Positions 7,551-17,065 of a DNA stretch of 64,000 nucleotides are shown piece by piece (the stretch's first letter is position 1; every line of letters begins with the position of its first letter). Below the pieces are notes generated by a model that was not told the origin of the DNA, searched no databases, and saw only the letters and a list, made by a program, of their open reading frames with translations. The position numbers and the translations under genes were made by a program. Location: contig NZ_OZ035533.1 of NCBI RefSeq assembly GCF_964033635.1, positions 4,278,001 to 4,342,000 on the forward strand, read 5' to 3'. Source of the DNA: Chitinophaga sp. MM2321. GTDB lineage: Bacteria > Bacteroidota > Bacteroidia > Chitinophagales > Chitinophagaceae.

Positions 7551-8987
7551 ATGAACAGAATATATTTCTTACTGATACTGGCCATCCTGACAGGATGCGC
7601 CAAACTGGACGAGCATCCTGCTTCTTTTATCACCGCAGACCAGTTTTATAAAACCAAAGAAGATGCGTTATCGGCGGTGAACAGCGCGTATTCCAATCTG
7701 AACCAGAGTGATAATTCATCCGAACAGGGCATATACGGCAGAACACTGCACTTAACCGGCGATATATCTTCTGATGATGCCATTCCCGGTCCGAAGGCCA
7801 CCAACACCGATATGCGCGGTATAGGCTTCCTCTCGTTTTTCACGACCAATAACCGGGTATCCGAATTATGGCGGCAGCATTACCAGGGCATTGACAGAAC
7901 CAATATTGCCATTGACAAAATACCGCTGATCGAATTTGATCACACATTGCGGGATCGGCTGGTGAATGAATCAAAATTTCTCCGGGCACTGTATTATTTC
8001 AACCTGGTGCGTTTATGGGGTGGTGTGCCGTTGGTATTGCATCCTACCACTTCGCTGGATAAAAGCGGCTATCAGATCCCCCGCGCTTCCGTAGATGAAG
8101 TATATGCGCAGATCATCAATGACCTGACCGATGCGGAAAATTTACCACCTGTATACACCGGCAACGATCTCGGCAGGGCTACTGCCGGTGCAGCCAAGTC
8201 TTTGCTGGCAAAGGTTTACCTGACCAGGCAGGAATGGGATAAAGCTATTCAGAAAAGCGAAGAAGTGATAAAAGGTCCTTACGGATATGACCTTTTTGAA
8301 AATTTTGCAGATGTATTTAATGTAGCTACCAAAAATGGGAAAGAGCATATCTTCTCTGCACAGTTCAAAGGATTTTCCAACCGCCTGGGAAACATCCTGG
8401 GTCAACGCGGCACCCCTATCATCCCCGGTATTTCAGGTGGTGATTCCGATGCACCTACGGAAGGTCTTTACGACTTGTATTCTCCGGTGGATAAACGTAG
8501 AGACGTGACTTTCTTCACCTCACTGGTAAGCCCCACAAATGGAAAAGTTTACACTTTCATTCCTCATTTTGCGAAGTACTACGATCCGGCTGCATTATCC
8601 GATCTGAAGGAATCATCCAAGAATGTACCTGTCATCAGGTTTGCAGAAGTATTGCTGATTCATGCAGAAGCCGTGAACGAAAAAAACGGCCCTGTTGGGG
8701 AAGCCTATACCAGCATCAACCGGGTACGCCACAGGGCGGGACTGATTGATCTTCCCGAAGGGCTTAATAAAGACCAGTTCCGCGATTCCGTGTACCTGGA
8801 AAGAAGACTGGAATTGGTGTATGAATGCCAACGCTGGTTTGATCTGGTGCGGACCAAACGGCTCCTTACCCAGTTGCATGCATGGGGCAAACCCAATGCG
8901 GTAGAAAAACATTATTTGCGCCCGATCCCACAGGGAGAGATCAGTGCAAATCCTGCCCTTACCCAAAACCCAGGTTGGGAGAACTAA
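7551..8987 (+). CDS. SusD/RagB-type nutrient-binding lipoprotein (PUL-A)
   Basis: 478 aa surface lipoprotein. The lipobox LAILTGC places the lipidated Cys at residue 16. TPR-like helices follow (KFLRALYYFNLVRLWGGVPLV, a near-universal SusD segment), then AKSLLAKVYLTRQEWDKA and the C-terminal RRLELVYECQRWFDLVR and NPALTQNPGW endings. It forms the lid of the SusC transporter encoded 9 bp upstream and binds the oligosaccharide outside the cell. The sulfatase gene starts 12 bp after its stop, so the genes are co-transcribed. Confidence 0.95.
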   Translation: MNRIYFLLILAILTGCAKLDEHPASFITADQFYKTKEDALSAVNSAYSNLNQSDNSSEQGIYGRTLHLTGDISSDDAIPGPKATNTDMRGIGFLSFFTTNNRVSELWRQHYQGIDRTNIAIDKIPLIEFDHTLRDRLVNESKFLRALYYFNLVRLWGGVPLVLHPTTSLDKSGYQIPRASVDEVYAQIINDLTDAENLPPVYTGNDLGRATAGAAKSLLAKVYLTRQEWDKAIQKSEEVIKGPYGYDLFENFADVFNVATKNGKEHIFSAQFKGFSNRLGNILGQRGTPIIPGISGGDSDAPTEGLYDLYSPVDKRRDVTFFTSLVSPTNGKVYTFIPHFAKYYDPAALSDLKESSKNVPVIRFAEVLLIHAEAVNEKNGPVGEAYTSINRVRHRAGLIDLPEGLNKDQFRDSVYLERRLELVYECQRWFDLVRTKRLLTQLHAWGKPNAVEKHYLRPIPQGEISANPALTQNPGWEN

Positions 8988-8999
8988 ATACTATCTGAA

Positions 9000-11291
9000 A
9001 TGAATAACAGCAACACACTTAAAATAATGGGCGGTTTCTTATTGTCAATCCTCACCGGTTATCATGCACAGGCCCAGCATGATCCCAAACCGGTTTTCCA
9101 GGGAAAGACCGGTACAACGGTAGCGGATACACGCGAATGGTGGCAACCGGGAAAGCATGCACCCGCGCATGCCCCCAATGTGATATGGATATTGCTGGAT
9201 GATGTAGGATTTGGTACCACTACCGGTTTCGGCGGACTGATCTCCACACCGGTGCTGGATAGTCTGGGTAGCCATGGTTTGCGGTATACCAATTTTCACA
9301 ATACAGGTGTATGTGCTCCTACCAGGGCTGCCATGCTGACCGGCCGTAATTCACATGCGGTTGGCTTCGGCTATTTCGCAGAAGCCGCCATCGGTACGCC
9401 CGGCTATAATGGCCGGTTGCCTTTCGAAGCCGGCACCATCGCGGAAGTACTGAAAGAAAACGGTTATAATACTTTCGCCGTAGGCAAATGGCATTTGATA
9501 CCGCCCGGCGAAGGCACGCAGGCAGGGCCTTTCAACAGGTGGCCGCTGGGAAGAGGCTTTGAACATTATTTCGGCTTCCTCACAGGAGCTACAGATCAAT
9601 GGCACCCACAATTATGGGAAGGCAATGATAAAATAGACCTGGCACCTGATAACAAACACCTCACAGAGCTGCTGGCAGATAAAGCCATTAATTATATTGC
9701 CAACCAGCGGTCCAGTGCACCCGACAAACCCTTCTTCCTTTACTTTGCACCCGGCGCCACCCACTCTCCCCATCAGGCACCTGAAGAATGGATTGATAAA
9801 TACAAAGGAAAATTTGATGCCGGATGGGATAAATACAGGGAAGATGTATACAAACGCCAGTTGGCAGCTGGTGTTATTCCTGCCAATACCAAACTGCCTC
9901 CGCGCAGCGAAGAAGTACAGGCATGGGATTCGCTGACGGCAGATCAGCAAAAATTATATAGCCGTTTCCGTGAGGTATATGCCGGTTATCTCTCTCATAC
10001 CGATTATGAAATTGGCCGTATTATCAACTATCTGAAAGAAACCGGTCAGCTGGACAACACACTCATCATAGCTGTACTGGGAGATAACGGAGGCACTAAA
10101 AGAGGATCCATAAATGGTATCACGGAAGAACGCGCTTATGAGCCCCGTAACCAGGAAGAGATAGACAAAGAAGTGCCTTCTCTGCTCAGCCAGTATAACA
10201 AACTTGGCACCGCGCAATCTTATGCGGTATATCCACAGGGATGGGGACAGGCAGACAACACGCCCTTCCGTTACTGGAAATATGATGCGAACAGTGAAGG
10301 GGCTACCCATACACCACTCGTCATCTTTTATCCGGAAGGAATAAAAGAGCGCGGTATCCGCAATCAGTACGGCCATATAATCGATCTGTTGCCTACCACC
10401 GTAGCACTGACAGGCGCAAAAATACCTGATGTGATTAATGGATATAAACAGGAACCCGTTCAGGGAATCAGCCTGGCCTATTCCGTAAAAGATGCCACCG
10501 CCGCTTCCAGACACACCCTTCAGTATTATGAAATCACCGGCAACCGGGCTATTTATAAAGATGGATGGAAAGCAACCGCTTACCACCAGGATGGTAAAGG
10601 TTTTAATGAAGACACCTGGAATCTGTATCACTTATCCGAAGACTGGTCAGAATCAAATGACCTGGCAGCAAAGGAGCCGGCAAAACTGGCAGCACTTAAA
10701 AAAGCTTTTGATGAGGAAGCGCGGAAATATAACGTCTATCCATTAAAAGGCCGTTCCTACCAGCCAAAGAAGAAGACCGGTAAATCCGTTACCGTATTAT
10801 ATCCTGGCATCACCCAACTGAATGAATATGGAAAACCGAACCTCTCAAAAGGTAGTTTTTCTGTGACGGCGGAAACCACTATTCCCGATACAGGAGCGGA
10901 AGGTGTTTTATTTGCTGATGGCGGTAAAGACGGTGGTATCAGTTTGTTTATAAAAGATGGAAAACTACAGTTATTGCAAACAAACGGCCAGGTTACAGCA
11001 AGCCTTGTTGCCGACCGTCCGGTGAGTGCAGGAAGTAATACTTTCAAAGTAGCTTTCATACCGGATAAAGCGCATCCAAAAGCTGGTGGTGACCTTAGTC
11101 TTTATATCGGCCACACACAGGTAGCACAGCAGTATTTGAAAGTCAACCCACTGGAAAGGGCGGTGTACAACGCATTGGATGAAGGTATAGATGTAGGCAG
11201 AGATGGCATTACAGCCGTAGGAGATGCCTATGCAGTGCCTTACCAGTTCACGGGTACCATCCATAAAGTGATTATCGAAACGGAGAAGTGA
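9000..11291 (+). CDS. Formylglycine-dependent sulfatase, S1 family (PUL-A, copy 1)
   Basis: 763 aa with a signal peptide cut after about residue 25 (AQA). Metal-ligand Asp67/Asp68 lie in WILLDDVGFG. The sulfatase signature VCAPTRAAMLTGR has Cys105 as the residue to be oxidised to formylglycine, followed by a VGKWHL motif and GDNGG later. The long C-terminal part (about 600-763) is a beta-rich extension. It resembles large arylsulfatases of the PAS-like subgroup; the exact S1 subfamily needs a tree. It removes sulfate from a glycan, probably in the periplasm. Its stop overlaps a GTG that could be read as the next start, but the next gene most likely begins at 11327. Paralogue of the protein at 12625-14883. 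Confidence 0.93.
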   Translation: MNNSNTLKIMGGFLLSILTGYHAQAQHDPKPVFQGKTGTTVADTREWWQPGKHAPAHAPNVIWILLDDVGFGTTTGFGGLISTPVLDSLGSHGLRYTNFHNTGVCAPTRAAMLTGRNSHAVGFGYFAEAAIGTPGYNGRLPFEAGTIAEVLKENGYNTFAVGKWHLIPPGEGTQAGPFNRWPLGRGFEHYFGFLTGATDQWHPQLWEGNDKIDLAPDNKHLTELLADKAINYIANQRSSAPDKPFFLYFAPGATHSPHQAPEEWIDKYKGKFDAGWDKYREDVYKRQLAAGVIPANTKLPPRSEEVQAWDSLTADQQKLYSRFREVYAGYLSHTDYEIGRIINYLKETGQLDNTLIIAVLGDNGGTKRGSINGITEERAYEPRNQEEIDKEVPSLLSQYNKLGTAQSYAVYPQGWGQADNTPFRYWKYDANSEGATHTPLVIFYPEGIKERGIRNQYGHIIDLLPTTVALTGAKIPDVINGYKQEPVQGISLAYSVKDATAASRHTLQYYEITGNRAIYKDGWKATAYHQDGKGFNEDTWNLYHLSEDWSESNDLAAKEPAKLAALKKAFDEEARKYNVYPLKGRSYQPKKKTGKSVTVLYPGITQLNEYGKPNLSKGSFSVTAETTIPDTGAEGVLFADGGKDGGISLFIKDGKLQLLQTNGQVTASLVADRPVSAGSNTFKVAFIPDKAHPKAGGDLSLYIGHTQVAQQYLKVNPLERAVYNALDEGIDVGRDGITAVGDAYAVPYQFTGTIHKVIIETEK

Positions 11292-11326
11292 GAAAGTATT
11301 ACACATTATTTAAAAAGGAATCAGCC

Positions 11327-12622
11327 ATGCAGCATAAAACAGCATCGCAACATACAGCTTTCGACAGAAGATCATTTTTACAGCTGTCACGCTTCGGCTT
11401 ATTGTTACCACTACTGGGGCCTGCTTCATTATTCGCAAATGAGCGCAGTGCCGTTCCCACTGAAACAGTACCGGGGCTTTTAATAACAGGTATTGATCTT
11501 CATGTGGTGAAAGTAAATGCAAGAGGCGACTGGTATTTTATTGAATTAAAAACAAACAAGGGGTTAACAGGACTGGGAGAATGTTCGCATGCGCTTTCAA
11601 AACAATCTTCTGAGGGAGCATTGAAAAATACAGTGCAGGATTTTTTTCAACTGATAAAAGGAGCATCCCCGTTTAATATTGAACAATACAGGCAGCGCGG
11701 CCTGCCCAAGGCAACGGATAAACTGACGCGAACAGTTTTCAGTGGGATCGAACAGGCATTGTGGGATCTGAGTGGTAAAGCATTGGAAGTGCCGGTATAT
11801 AACCTGCTGGGCGGGAAAGTAAGAGATAAGATCAGGGTGTACGCCAATATTAACCGTGCTTCCAATCAACGTGACAGCAATGGGCGGCGTGCTGTTGACT
11901 CCTTCCGGGAAAATGCAGCACTTGCCCTGCAACATGGCTTTAAGGCTGTAAAACTGGCCCCGTTTGATGAAATGAGGCCACTGAAAAATGCTACACCGCA
12001 ACAGGTTCAGGAAGATATTGCCTACGCCATAGATTGCATAGAAAAGGTAAGGGCCACTATCGGCAAGGATGCTGAACTGCTGGTAGATGTGCATAGTCAC
12101 CTGGATGTACCCCTCGCAAAGGAAACAGCGCGCAAGCTGGAACCCGCCCGTTTGTTTTGGTTTGAGGAACCGGTTGCCCCCGGCCTGTATCCTGCTGAAA
12201 CAAAAGAGATCAGAGAAGCTATTACACAGGTGCTGGCTGGTGGAGAATCCATTTTCGGCAGGGAAGGATATGCCACCTTACTCAACACGCAGGCGCTGGG
12301 TATTATCATGCCGGATGTAAAACATTGCGGCGGTCTGCTGGAGTGCAAATACATTGCGGCACAGGCAGAAACCAACGGGAACATCCAGGTAGCACCCCAC
12401 AACCCCAGCGGACCTGTGGCAACAGCTGCTACTGTAGCGGTATGCGCAGGTCTGCCCAATTTTTCCATCATGGAATATGCATTCAATGAAGTGCCGTGGA
12501 GCAGCCAGCTGCTAACCCCTACTGAAAAAGTAGAAGATGGTTACATCACGGTACCGGACAGGCCCGGACTGGGTTATGAACTGAACTATTCCGAGCTTAA
12601 AAAACATATTAAAAGCGTATAG
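11327..12622 (+). CDS. Enolase-superfamily (mandelate racemase/muconate lactonizing) enzyme with Tat signal
   Basis: The ATG at 11327 follows AAGGAA at 11315-11320. An upstream in-frame GTG at 11288 overlaps the sulfatase stop, but the ATG gives a clean Tat signal (DRRSFLQLS at residues 13-21, then a hydrophobic stretch ending ASLFA). The 431-aa protein has a capping domain and a TIM barrel. Metal ligands are Asp254 (LLVDVH), Glu280/281 (FEEP) and Glu307 (GGES). A candidate catalytic Lys209 lies in VKLAP and His358 in APHNPSGP, a pattern close to galactonate/acid-sugar dehydratases. The function is inferred as dehydration or epimerisation of a sugar acid. The export signal is odd because most relatives are cytosolic. 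The next sulfatase starts 2 bp after its stop. Confidence 0.85.
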   Translation: MQHKTASQHTAFDRRSFLQLSRFGLLLPLLGPASLFANERSAVPTETVPGLLITGIDLHVVKVNARGDWYFIELKTNKGLTGLGECSHALSKQSSEGALKNTVQDFFQLIKGASPFNIEQYRQRGLPKATDKLTRTVFSGIEQALWDLSGKALEVPVYNLLGGKVRDKIRVYANINRASNQRDSNGRRAVDSFRENAALALQHGFKAVKLAPFDEMRPLKNATPQQVQEDIAYAIDCIEKVRATIGKDAELLVDVHSHLDVPLAKETARKLEPARLFWFEEPVAPGLYPAETKEIREAITQVLAGGESIFGREGYATLLNTQALGIIMPDVKHCGGLLECKYIAAQAETNGNIQVAPHNPSGPVATAATVAVCAGLPNFSIMEYAFNEVPWSSQLLTPTEKVEDGYITVPDRPGLGYELNYSELKKHIKSV

Positions 12623-12624
12623 TC

Positions 12625-14883
12625 ATGAAAGTGATCAGAAAGATATTTATATCGGCAGGCATGTTTGTTTGCTGGAACAGTGGCTCCGTTGCCTATGCAC
12701 AGCATGAGCCTTTGCCACAGTACCAGGGCACTATCGGCAAAACCCTGCAGGACACGAAACAATGGTGGCCTGAAAAAGTAAAGGCACCCGCCGGTGCGCC
12801 CAACGTGGTGTGGATAGTGATAGATGATCTTGGATTCGGCGCTACCAGTACCTTTGGAGGATTGGTGGAAACGCCTAACCTCGACAAACTCGCGAACGGA
12901 GGATTGAGGTATGCCAATTTCCATACTACCGCTATCTGTGCGCCCACAAGGGCCGCACTGGTTACCGGAAGAAATTCACACTCCGTTCATTTCGGTATGC
13001 ATCCGGAGCTAGGCATCGGTACACCAGGCTATGATGGCTATATGCCTTTTGAGAAAGCAACCGTTGCGGAGATATTGCGGGAAAACGGTTACAATACTTT
13101 TGCTGTGGGCAAATGGCACCTGACTTCGCCATCAGATATAACACCCGCCGGCCCCTTTAACCGGTGGCCTACCGGCAGGGGATTTGATCATTACTACGGA
13201 TTCATACCCGGGGCAACAGATCAGTATCACCCGCTGCTATGGGAAGACACACACAAACTGGGAGATGATCCACAGGGAAAATTACTGACGACACTGCTCA
13301 CGGATAAAGCCATCACCTATATTGCCGAACAAAAGTCCGCCGCGCCGGAGAAGCCCTTCTTCCTCTACTATACACCAGGCGCCACGCATCAGCCTCACCA
13401 GGCGCCAAAAGAATGGATAGACAAATACAAAGGTAAATTTGATGGCGGATGGGACAAGTACCGGGAACAGGTATTGCAGAACCAGATAAAGGCCGGCCTC
13501 ATTCCCGCGGGCACACAGCTGCCTCCGCGGAACCCCGGTGTGAAAGCATGGAACGAACTAAACCCTGCTACCCGCAAACTATACGCACGCTTCATGGAAG
13601 TATATGCGGGCTACCTGTCGCAAACAGATTTCGAAATAGGCCGGCTGATCAACTACCTGGAGCAGATCGGACAACTCGACAATACCCTCGTGTTTGTATT
13701 GGTAGGTGATAATGGTGCCAGCCAGGAAGGTACACAGGTAGGCTATGTGAAACAGAATAATGAAGATATCACTGACGAACAACGCCTGCAGAAAAATATA
13801 GAGAACATCGGTATCATCGGTACGGCAGAAGCCAATACAAATTATCCGCTGGGTTGGTCAATGGCTGCCAATACGCCTTTCCGGTATTATAAACGATATG
13901 CCAACAGTGAAGGAGGTACCCATAACCCCCTCATTGTACGCTATCCCAAACTGATAAAAGAGCCGGGCGGCATCCGCCAGCAATACAGTCACGTAACGGA
14001 TATACTACCTACTACCATAGAGCTGACCGGTGTAAAGGTTCCCGAAAAAATAAACGGGTATGAGCAGGCCCCGTTTGAAGGAACCAGCTTTGCTTATTCT
14101 ATCAGCGATAAAGAAGCACCTTCCCGTCATACGATTCAGTACTATGAAATATCCGGTGCAAGATCCATCTATAAAGATGGCTGGAAAGCCTGTGCATTCC
14201 ACAAGGCAGGCACCGACTTCAGTACAGACATATGGACGCTTTATCACCTGGCGGAAGATGTAAATGAAAGGATTGATCTGGCACCACAATATCCGGATAA
14301 GCTGAAGCAACTACAGGAAGCTTTTGATGAAGAGGCAACAAAATACAATGTGTTTCCACTGCATGAGCGGCTGCCAGGTTCAACCAGGAGCAGCTATTAC
14401 GGCAGAGAACATGTGGTACTGTATCCAGGTATTTCCACGGTTACACATGGCCCGGGTTTTAACAAAACTTCTTTCTCCATCACCGCAGATGTGGTGCTGC
14501 CGGCTTCGGGTGCGGAGGGTGTATTGCTTGCCAATGGCGGGCGCTCCGGGGGCTTCTCCCTGTTTGTTAAAAACAGGAAATTATACTTTGCCTATAATAC
14601 CGGTGATAAAGTATTTGAAATAAACACCGGTGATGCAGCTCTCCCTTCCGGGCATGTGAAGCTGAAAGCCGCACATACTTATGACAAGGAAAATGGTAAC
14701 GGTATCGCCCTGTTTATAAATGACCGGCAGGTGTCAGCACTTAAAACCGGACACGCTGCGCTGGCGTCCTCCTATGAAGGCCTGGAAGTTGGCCGGGACA
14801 TCAGCACACCTGTCTCCACACAGTATGCTGTACCCTTTGCTTTCACCGGTACTATTAATCAGGTAGATATCGATTTCAGGTAA
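12625..14883 (+). CDS. Formylglycine-dependent sulfatase, S1 family (PUL-A, copy 2)
   Basis: 752 aa, colinear with the sulfatase at 9000-11291. The signal peptide ends near AYAQ at residue 26. Metal Asp67/Asp68 lie in VIDDLGFG, the signature ICAPTRAALVTGR has Cys105 at the same residue number as in copy 1, then VGKWHL and GDNGA. The C-terminal beta-rich extension is also shared. Substitutions around the signature and substrate loops suggest different sulfate positions on the same glycan. Maturation needs a formylglycine-generating enzyme or anSME, neither of which is encoded in the window. Translationally close to the enolase-family gene (2-bp gap) and to the next gene (17 bp). Confidence 0.93.
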   Translation: MKVIRKIFISAGMFVCWNSGSVAYAQHEPLPQYQGTIGKTLQDTKQWWPEKVKAPAGAPNVVWIVIDDLGFGATSTFGGLVETPNLDKLANGGLRYANFHTTAICAPTRAALVTGRNSHSVHFGMHPELGIGTPGYDGYMPFEKATVAEILRENGYNTFAVGKWHLTSPSDITPAGPFNRWPTGRGFDHYYGFIPGATDQYHPLLWEDTHKLGDDPQGKLLTTLLTDKAITYIAEQKSAAPEKPFFLYYTPGATHQPHQAPKEWIDKYKGKFDGGWDKYREQVLQNQIKAGLIPAGTQLPPRNPGVKAWNELNPATRKLYARFMEVYAGYLSQTDFEIGRLINYLEQIGQLDNTLVFVLVGDNGASQEGTQVGYVKQNNEDITDEQRLQKNIENIGIIGTAEANTNYPLGWSMAANTPFRYYKRYANSEGGTHNPLIVRYPKLIKEPGGIRQQYSHVTDILPTTIELTGVKVPEKINGYEQAPFEGTSFAYSISDKEAPSRHTIQYYEISGARSIYKDGWKACAFHKAGTDFSTDIWTLYHLAEDVNERIDLAPQYPDKLKQLQEAFDEEATKYNVFPLHERLPGSTRSSYYGREHVVLYPGISTVTHGPGFNKTSFSITADVVLPASGAEGVLLANGGRSGGFSLFVKNRKLYFAYNTGDKVFEINTGDAALPSGHVKLKAAHTYDKENGNGIALFINDRQVSALKTGHAALASSYEGLEVGRDISTPVSTQYAVPFAFTGTINQVDIDFR

Positions 14884-14900
14884 TCATTAACTTTTAAAAA

Positions 14901-15938
14901 ATGGATCGGATACATATAAAAAAATGGATCGCTGTATGCTGCTGTTTTATGCTGGCGCATACCGCTTATGCACAAAACTATTCTTTCGAACGGCTGGAAA
15001 ATAATCCTATTATAAAAGCCAGTCTGCTCAGCGGTGCCGATGGTGATAACATTAACGGACCTACGTTGATAGAAGCGCCTTCCTGGCTGCCCCGGAAACT
15101 AGGAAAATACTATTTGTATTTCGCCCACCACAAGGGTAAATACATACGCCTGGCCTATGCTGATGACCTGAAAGGGCCCTGGAAAATATATAAGCCGGGC
15201 ACGTTGCAATTGTCTGATTGTAAAGTATGTGAAACCGGGCTTCCCACCGCAGGCAATAGTACCAGGCACGATGGCGCAGAAAGCGCCGAAGATGCGGTAA
15301 CGCACGTTGCCTCACCGGATATATTGATTGACACCGCTCATCAGCAGCTGGTCATGTATTTTCATTGTCCACTTGTAAACGACAAATACAAGGGCCAGTA
15401 TACGTTCAGAGCTACCTCAAAGGATGGTATTCATTTTCATCCGGATACAACCGTACTTGGGTTCTCCTATTTCCGCGTATTCAAATGGGGGGAATATTAT
15501 TATTCCCTGTCCCGCGCCGGGCAATTAGGAAGATCGGCAGATGGTATTGCCGCATTTGAGCAGGGGCATAATCCATTTAGTGCGAAACAAACAAAAGATA
15601 ACTACATCCGTCATGTTGCTGTTAAATTACAGGGAGATACATTACTGGTATTTTACAGCCGGATCGGAGATGCACCTGAAAGGATCTTGCTGTCGCGGAT
15701 AAAGTTGAATGACGACTGGAAAACGTGGTCCCCATCTGATCCTGTGGAAATTGCAGCGCCGCTCAAAGATTATGAAGGTGCGGATATACCGGCTGTTCCA
15801 TCAAAAGCAGGGTTATACTATGGAAAAGTACAGCAGTTGCGCGATCCTTATGTATTTTCTGAAGGAAAGAAGTTATACCTGTTGTATACCGTAGCAGGCG
15901 AGAGTGGTATTGCCATCGGGGAGCTGAAGGCAAAGTGA
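14901..15938 (+). CDS. GH43/GH117-like five-bladed beta-propeller glycosidase
   Basis: 345 aa with a signal peptide ending AYAQ near residue 25. The body has propeller features: NGPTLIEAPSWL, YYLYFAHHKGKYIRLAYADDLKGPW, ASPDILIDTAHQQLVMYFH and LRDPYVFSEGKKLYLLYTVAG. A HH pair next to KGKYIR and Asp/Glu residues at blade tops resemble GH43/GH117-type enzymes, but I cannot assign a family with confidence. It is the last gene of the sulfatase operon and is followed by a strong terminator, so it probably cleaves the desulfated oligosaccharide in the periplasm. Three Cys codons fall in its signal peptide; that looks accidental. Confidence 0.75.
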   Translation: MDRIHIKKWIAVCCCFMLAHTAYAQNYSFERLENNPIIKASLLSGADGDNINGPTLIEAPSWLPRKLGKYYLYFAHHKGKYIRLAYADDLKGPWKIYKPGTLQLSDCKVCETGLPTAGNSTRHDGAESAEDAVTHVASPDILIDTAHQQLVMYFHCPLVNDKYKGQYTFRATSKDGIHFHPDTTVLGFSYFRVFKWGEYYYSLSRAGQLGRSADGIAAFEQGHNPFSAKQTKDNYIRHVAVKLQGDTLLVFYSRIGDAPERILLSRIKLNDDWKTWSPSDPVEIAAPLKDYEGADIPAVPSKAGLYYGKVQQLRDPYVFSEGKKLYLLYTVAGESGIAIGELKAK

Positions 15939-15953
15939 TGTTATTGCTGATAA

Positions 15954-15990
15954 ATGCCCAGTGCAAACACCTCCCGTTTGCACTGGGCAT
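15954..15990 (+). terminator. Intrinsic terminator of the PUL-A operon
   Basis: A perfect 15-bp stem (15954-15968 with 15976-15990), a 7-nt loop ACCTCCC, then TTCCTTTT. It starts 16 nt after the stop of the propeller glycosidase gene and closes an operon of about 11.8 kb counted from the predicted start near 4163. Confidence 0.85.
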
Positions 15991-16132
15991 TTCCTTTTGC
16001 TTTATGATGGGTTATAACCAAAATAAGATAAACCAGGTTTTAACAAAAAAAATCTCAGCACCTGTCCTATTTCGGTTATCTCAGTCATTATTGTAGTGTA
16101 ATCATTCAATAACGATTAAAATCATAAACAAA

Positions 16133-16606
16133 ATGGAACCGAGGATTTACAACCTGGCCGAAAAAGGTCAGAACGCCTTTAAAGCCATGTATGGCTTGGA
16201 AATGTACCTGGCAAAATCATCCCTGGAACAATCGCTGCGTGAGTTGGTCTCTTTCAGGGTATCACAAATCAATGGCTGTGCTTTTTGCCTGGATATGCAT
16301 GCAAAGGACATGCGTGTTGCCGGCGAAACAGAACAGCGTATTTATACCCTGGATGCATGGCGGGAAGCGCCTTTCTATACCGAGCGCGAACGGGCCGCAT
16401 TCGCCTGGGCAGAATCCGTTACAAGGGTTACGGCAGGGCATGTTCCGGATGAAGTATACGAAATAGCACGCAGTCAGTTTTCTGAAGAAGAATTGATAGA
16501 TTTGACAATAGCCGTTATAGCCATTAACAGTTATAACCGGCTCAACATTGCTTTCCGTACTACAGCAGGCACCTATGAGCCTGGTCAGTTTGCGCACGCA
16601 AAATAA
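16133..16606 (+). CDS. AhpD-like / carboxymuconolactone decarboxylase family protein
   Basis: 157 aa, all-helical, cytosolic. The family motif NGCAFCLDMH holds the CxxC pair (Cys49, Cys52) and His56 used for thiol/peroxide chemistry in AhpD-like proteins. A second conserved stretch is FYTERERAAFAWAESVTRV. The likely role is a small peroxidase or alkylhydroperoxide-type reductase. It heads a short plus-strand set with a DGPF protein and an ECF42-type sigma factor, a neighbourhood often seen for this sigma group, so it is probably a target or partner of that sigma factor. Confidence 0.88.
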   Translation: MEPRIYNLAEKGQNAFKAMYGLEMYLAKSSLEQSLRELVSFRVSQINGCAFCLDMHAKDMRVAGETEQRIYTLDAWREAPFYTERERAAFAWAESVTRVTAGHVPDEVYEIARSQFSEEELIDLTIAVIAINSYNRLNIAFRTTAGTYEPGQFAHAK

Positions 16607-16670
16607 TCATTAATGGTAAAAAAAAGTTGGTGTAACTTATGTATTCAATCACATTTTAAATCCCGGAAAG

Positions 16671-17009
16671 ATGAAAGAATTCATGCTATTATTCCGGCAA
16701 CCCAACTATGATTACAGCCAGACCTCGCCAACAGAAATGCAGGCGCTTACCAAAAAATGGCAGGACTGGGCAGGAAGCATAGCAGCACAGGGCAGATTAG
16801 CCAGCAATGGCACCCGCCTTGCCCTGGAGGGTAAAGTACTGAAAGCAGGTGGTGTGATTACGGATGGTCCCTTCGTTGAAATCAGGGAACGACTGGGCAG
16901 TTTTATCATTGTTAAAGCAGACAACCTGGAAGATGCTATCACATTAGCACATGGCTGTCCGGCGCTGGATGCAAACGGCAGTGTTGAAATACGGGCTATC
17001 ATTGGATAA
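16671..17009 (+). CDS. YciI/DGPF-domain protein
   Basis: 112 aa, small ferredoxin-like fold. The N-terminal MKEFMLLFR strand, KWQDWAGSIAAQGRL, the diagnostic ITDGPFVEIRERLGSFII (DGPF motif) and DLEDA-type NLEDAITLAHGCPAL helix are all present. DGPF proteins are conserved genomic partners of ECF42 sigma factors; their biochemical role is not settled. The sigma gene starts 56 bp downstream, separated by a hairpin. Confidence 0.88.
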   Translation: MKEFMLLFRQPNYDYSQTSPTEMQALTKKWQDWAGSIAAQGRLASNGTRLALEGKVLKAGGVITDGPFVEIRERLGSFIIVKADNLEDAITLAHGCPALDANGSVEIRAIIG

Positions 17010-17027
17010 ATCTATATAAAAGAAATG

Positions 17028-17053
17028 GCACCACTCTTTCACAAGAGTGGTGC
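17028..17053 (+). terminator. Hairpin between DGPF and sigma genes
   Basis: GCACCACTCTT (17028-17038) pairs perfectly with AAGAGTGGTGC (17043-17053) around a TCAC loop, followed by TTACTATT, a poor U-tract. It lies 18 nt after the DGPF stop and 13 nt before the sigma ATG. It could be a partial terminator lowering sigma expression or a structure covering the sigma start. Confidence 0.5.
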
Positions 17054-17065
17054 TTACTATTAAAT

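Noticed and set aside
9954..10631. Minus-strand open frame of 225 codons inside the first sulfatase gene
   Set aside because: It is an antisense shadow of a conserved sulfatase coding region and has no recognisable domain.
11288..11326. GTG start for the enolase-family gene overlapping the sulfatase stop
   Set aside because: The ATG at 11327 has a purine-rich stretch at the right distance and gives a clean Tat signal near the N-terminus.
14934..14945. Three consecutive Cys codons near the start of the propeller glycosidase gene
   Set aside because: They lie within an ordinary signal peptide of a full-length gene, not at the end of a uORF, so no leader-peptide role is likely.
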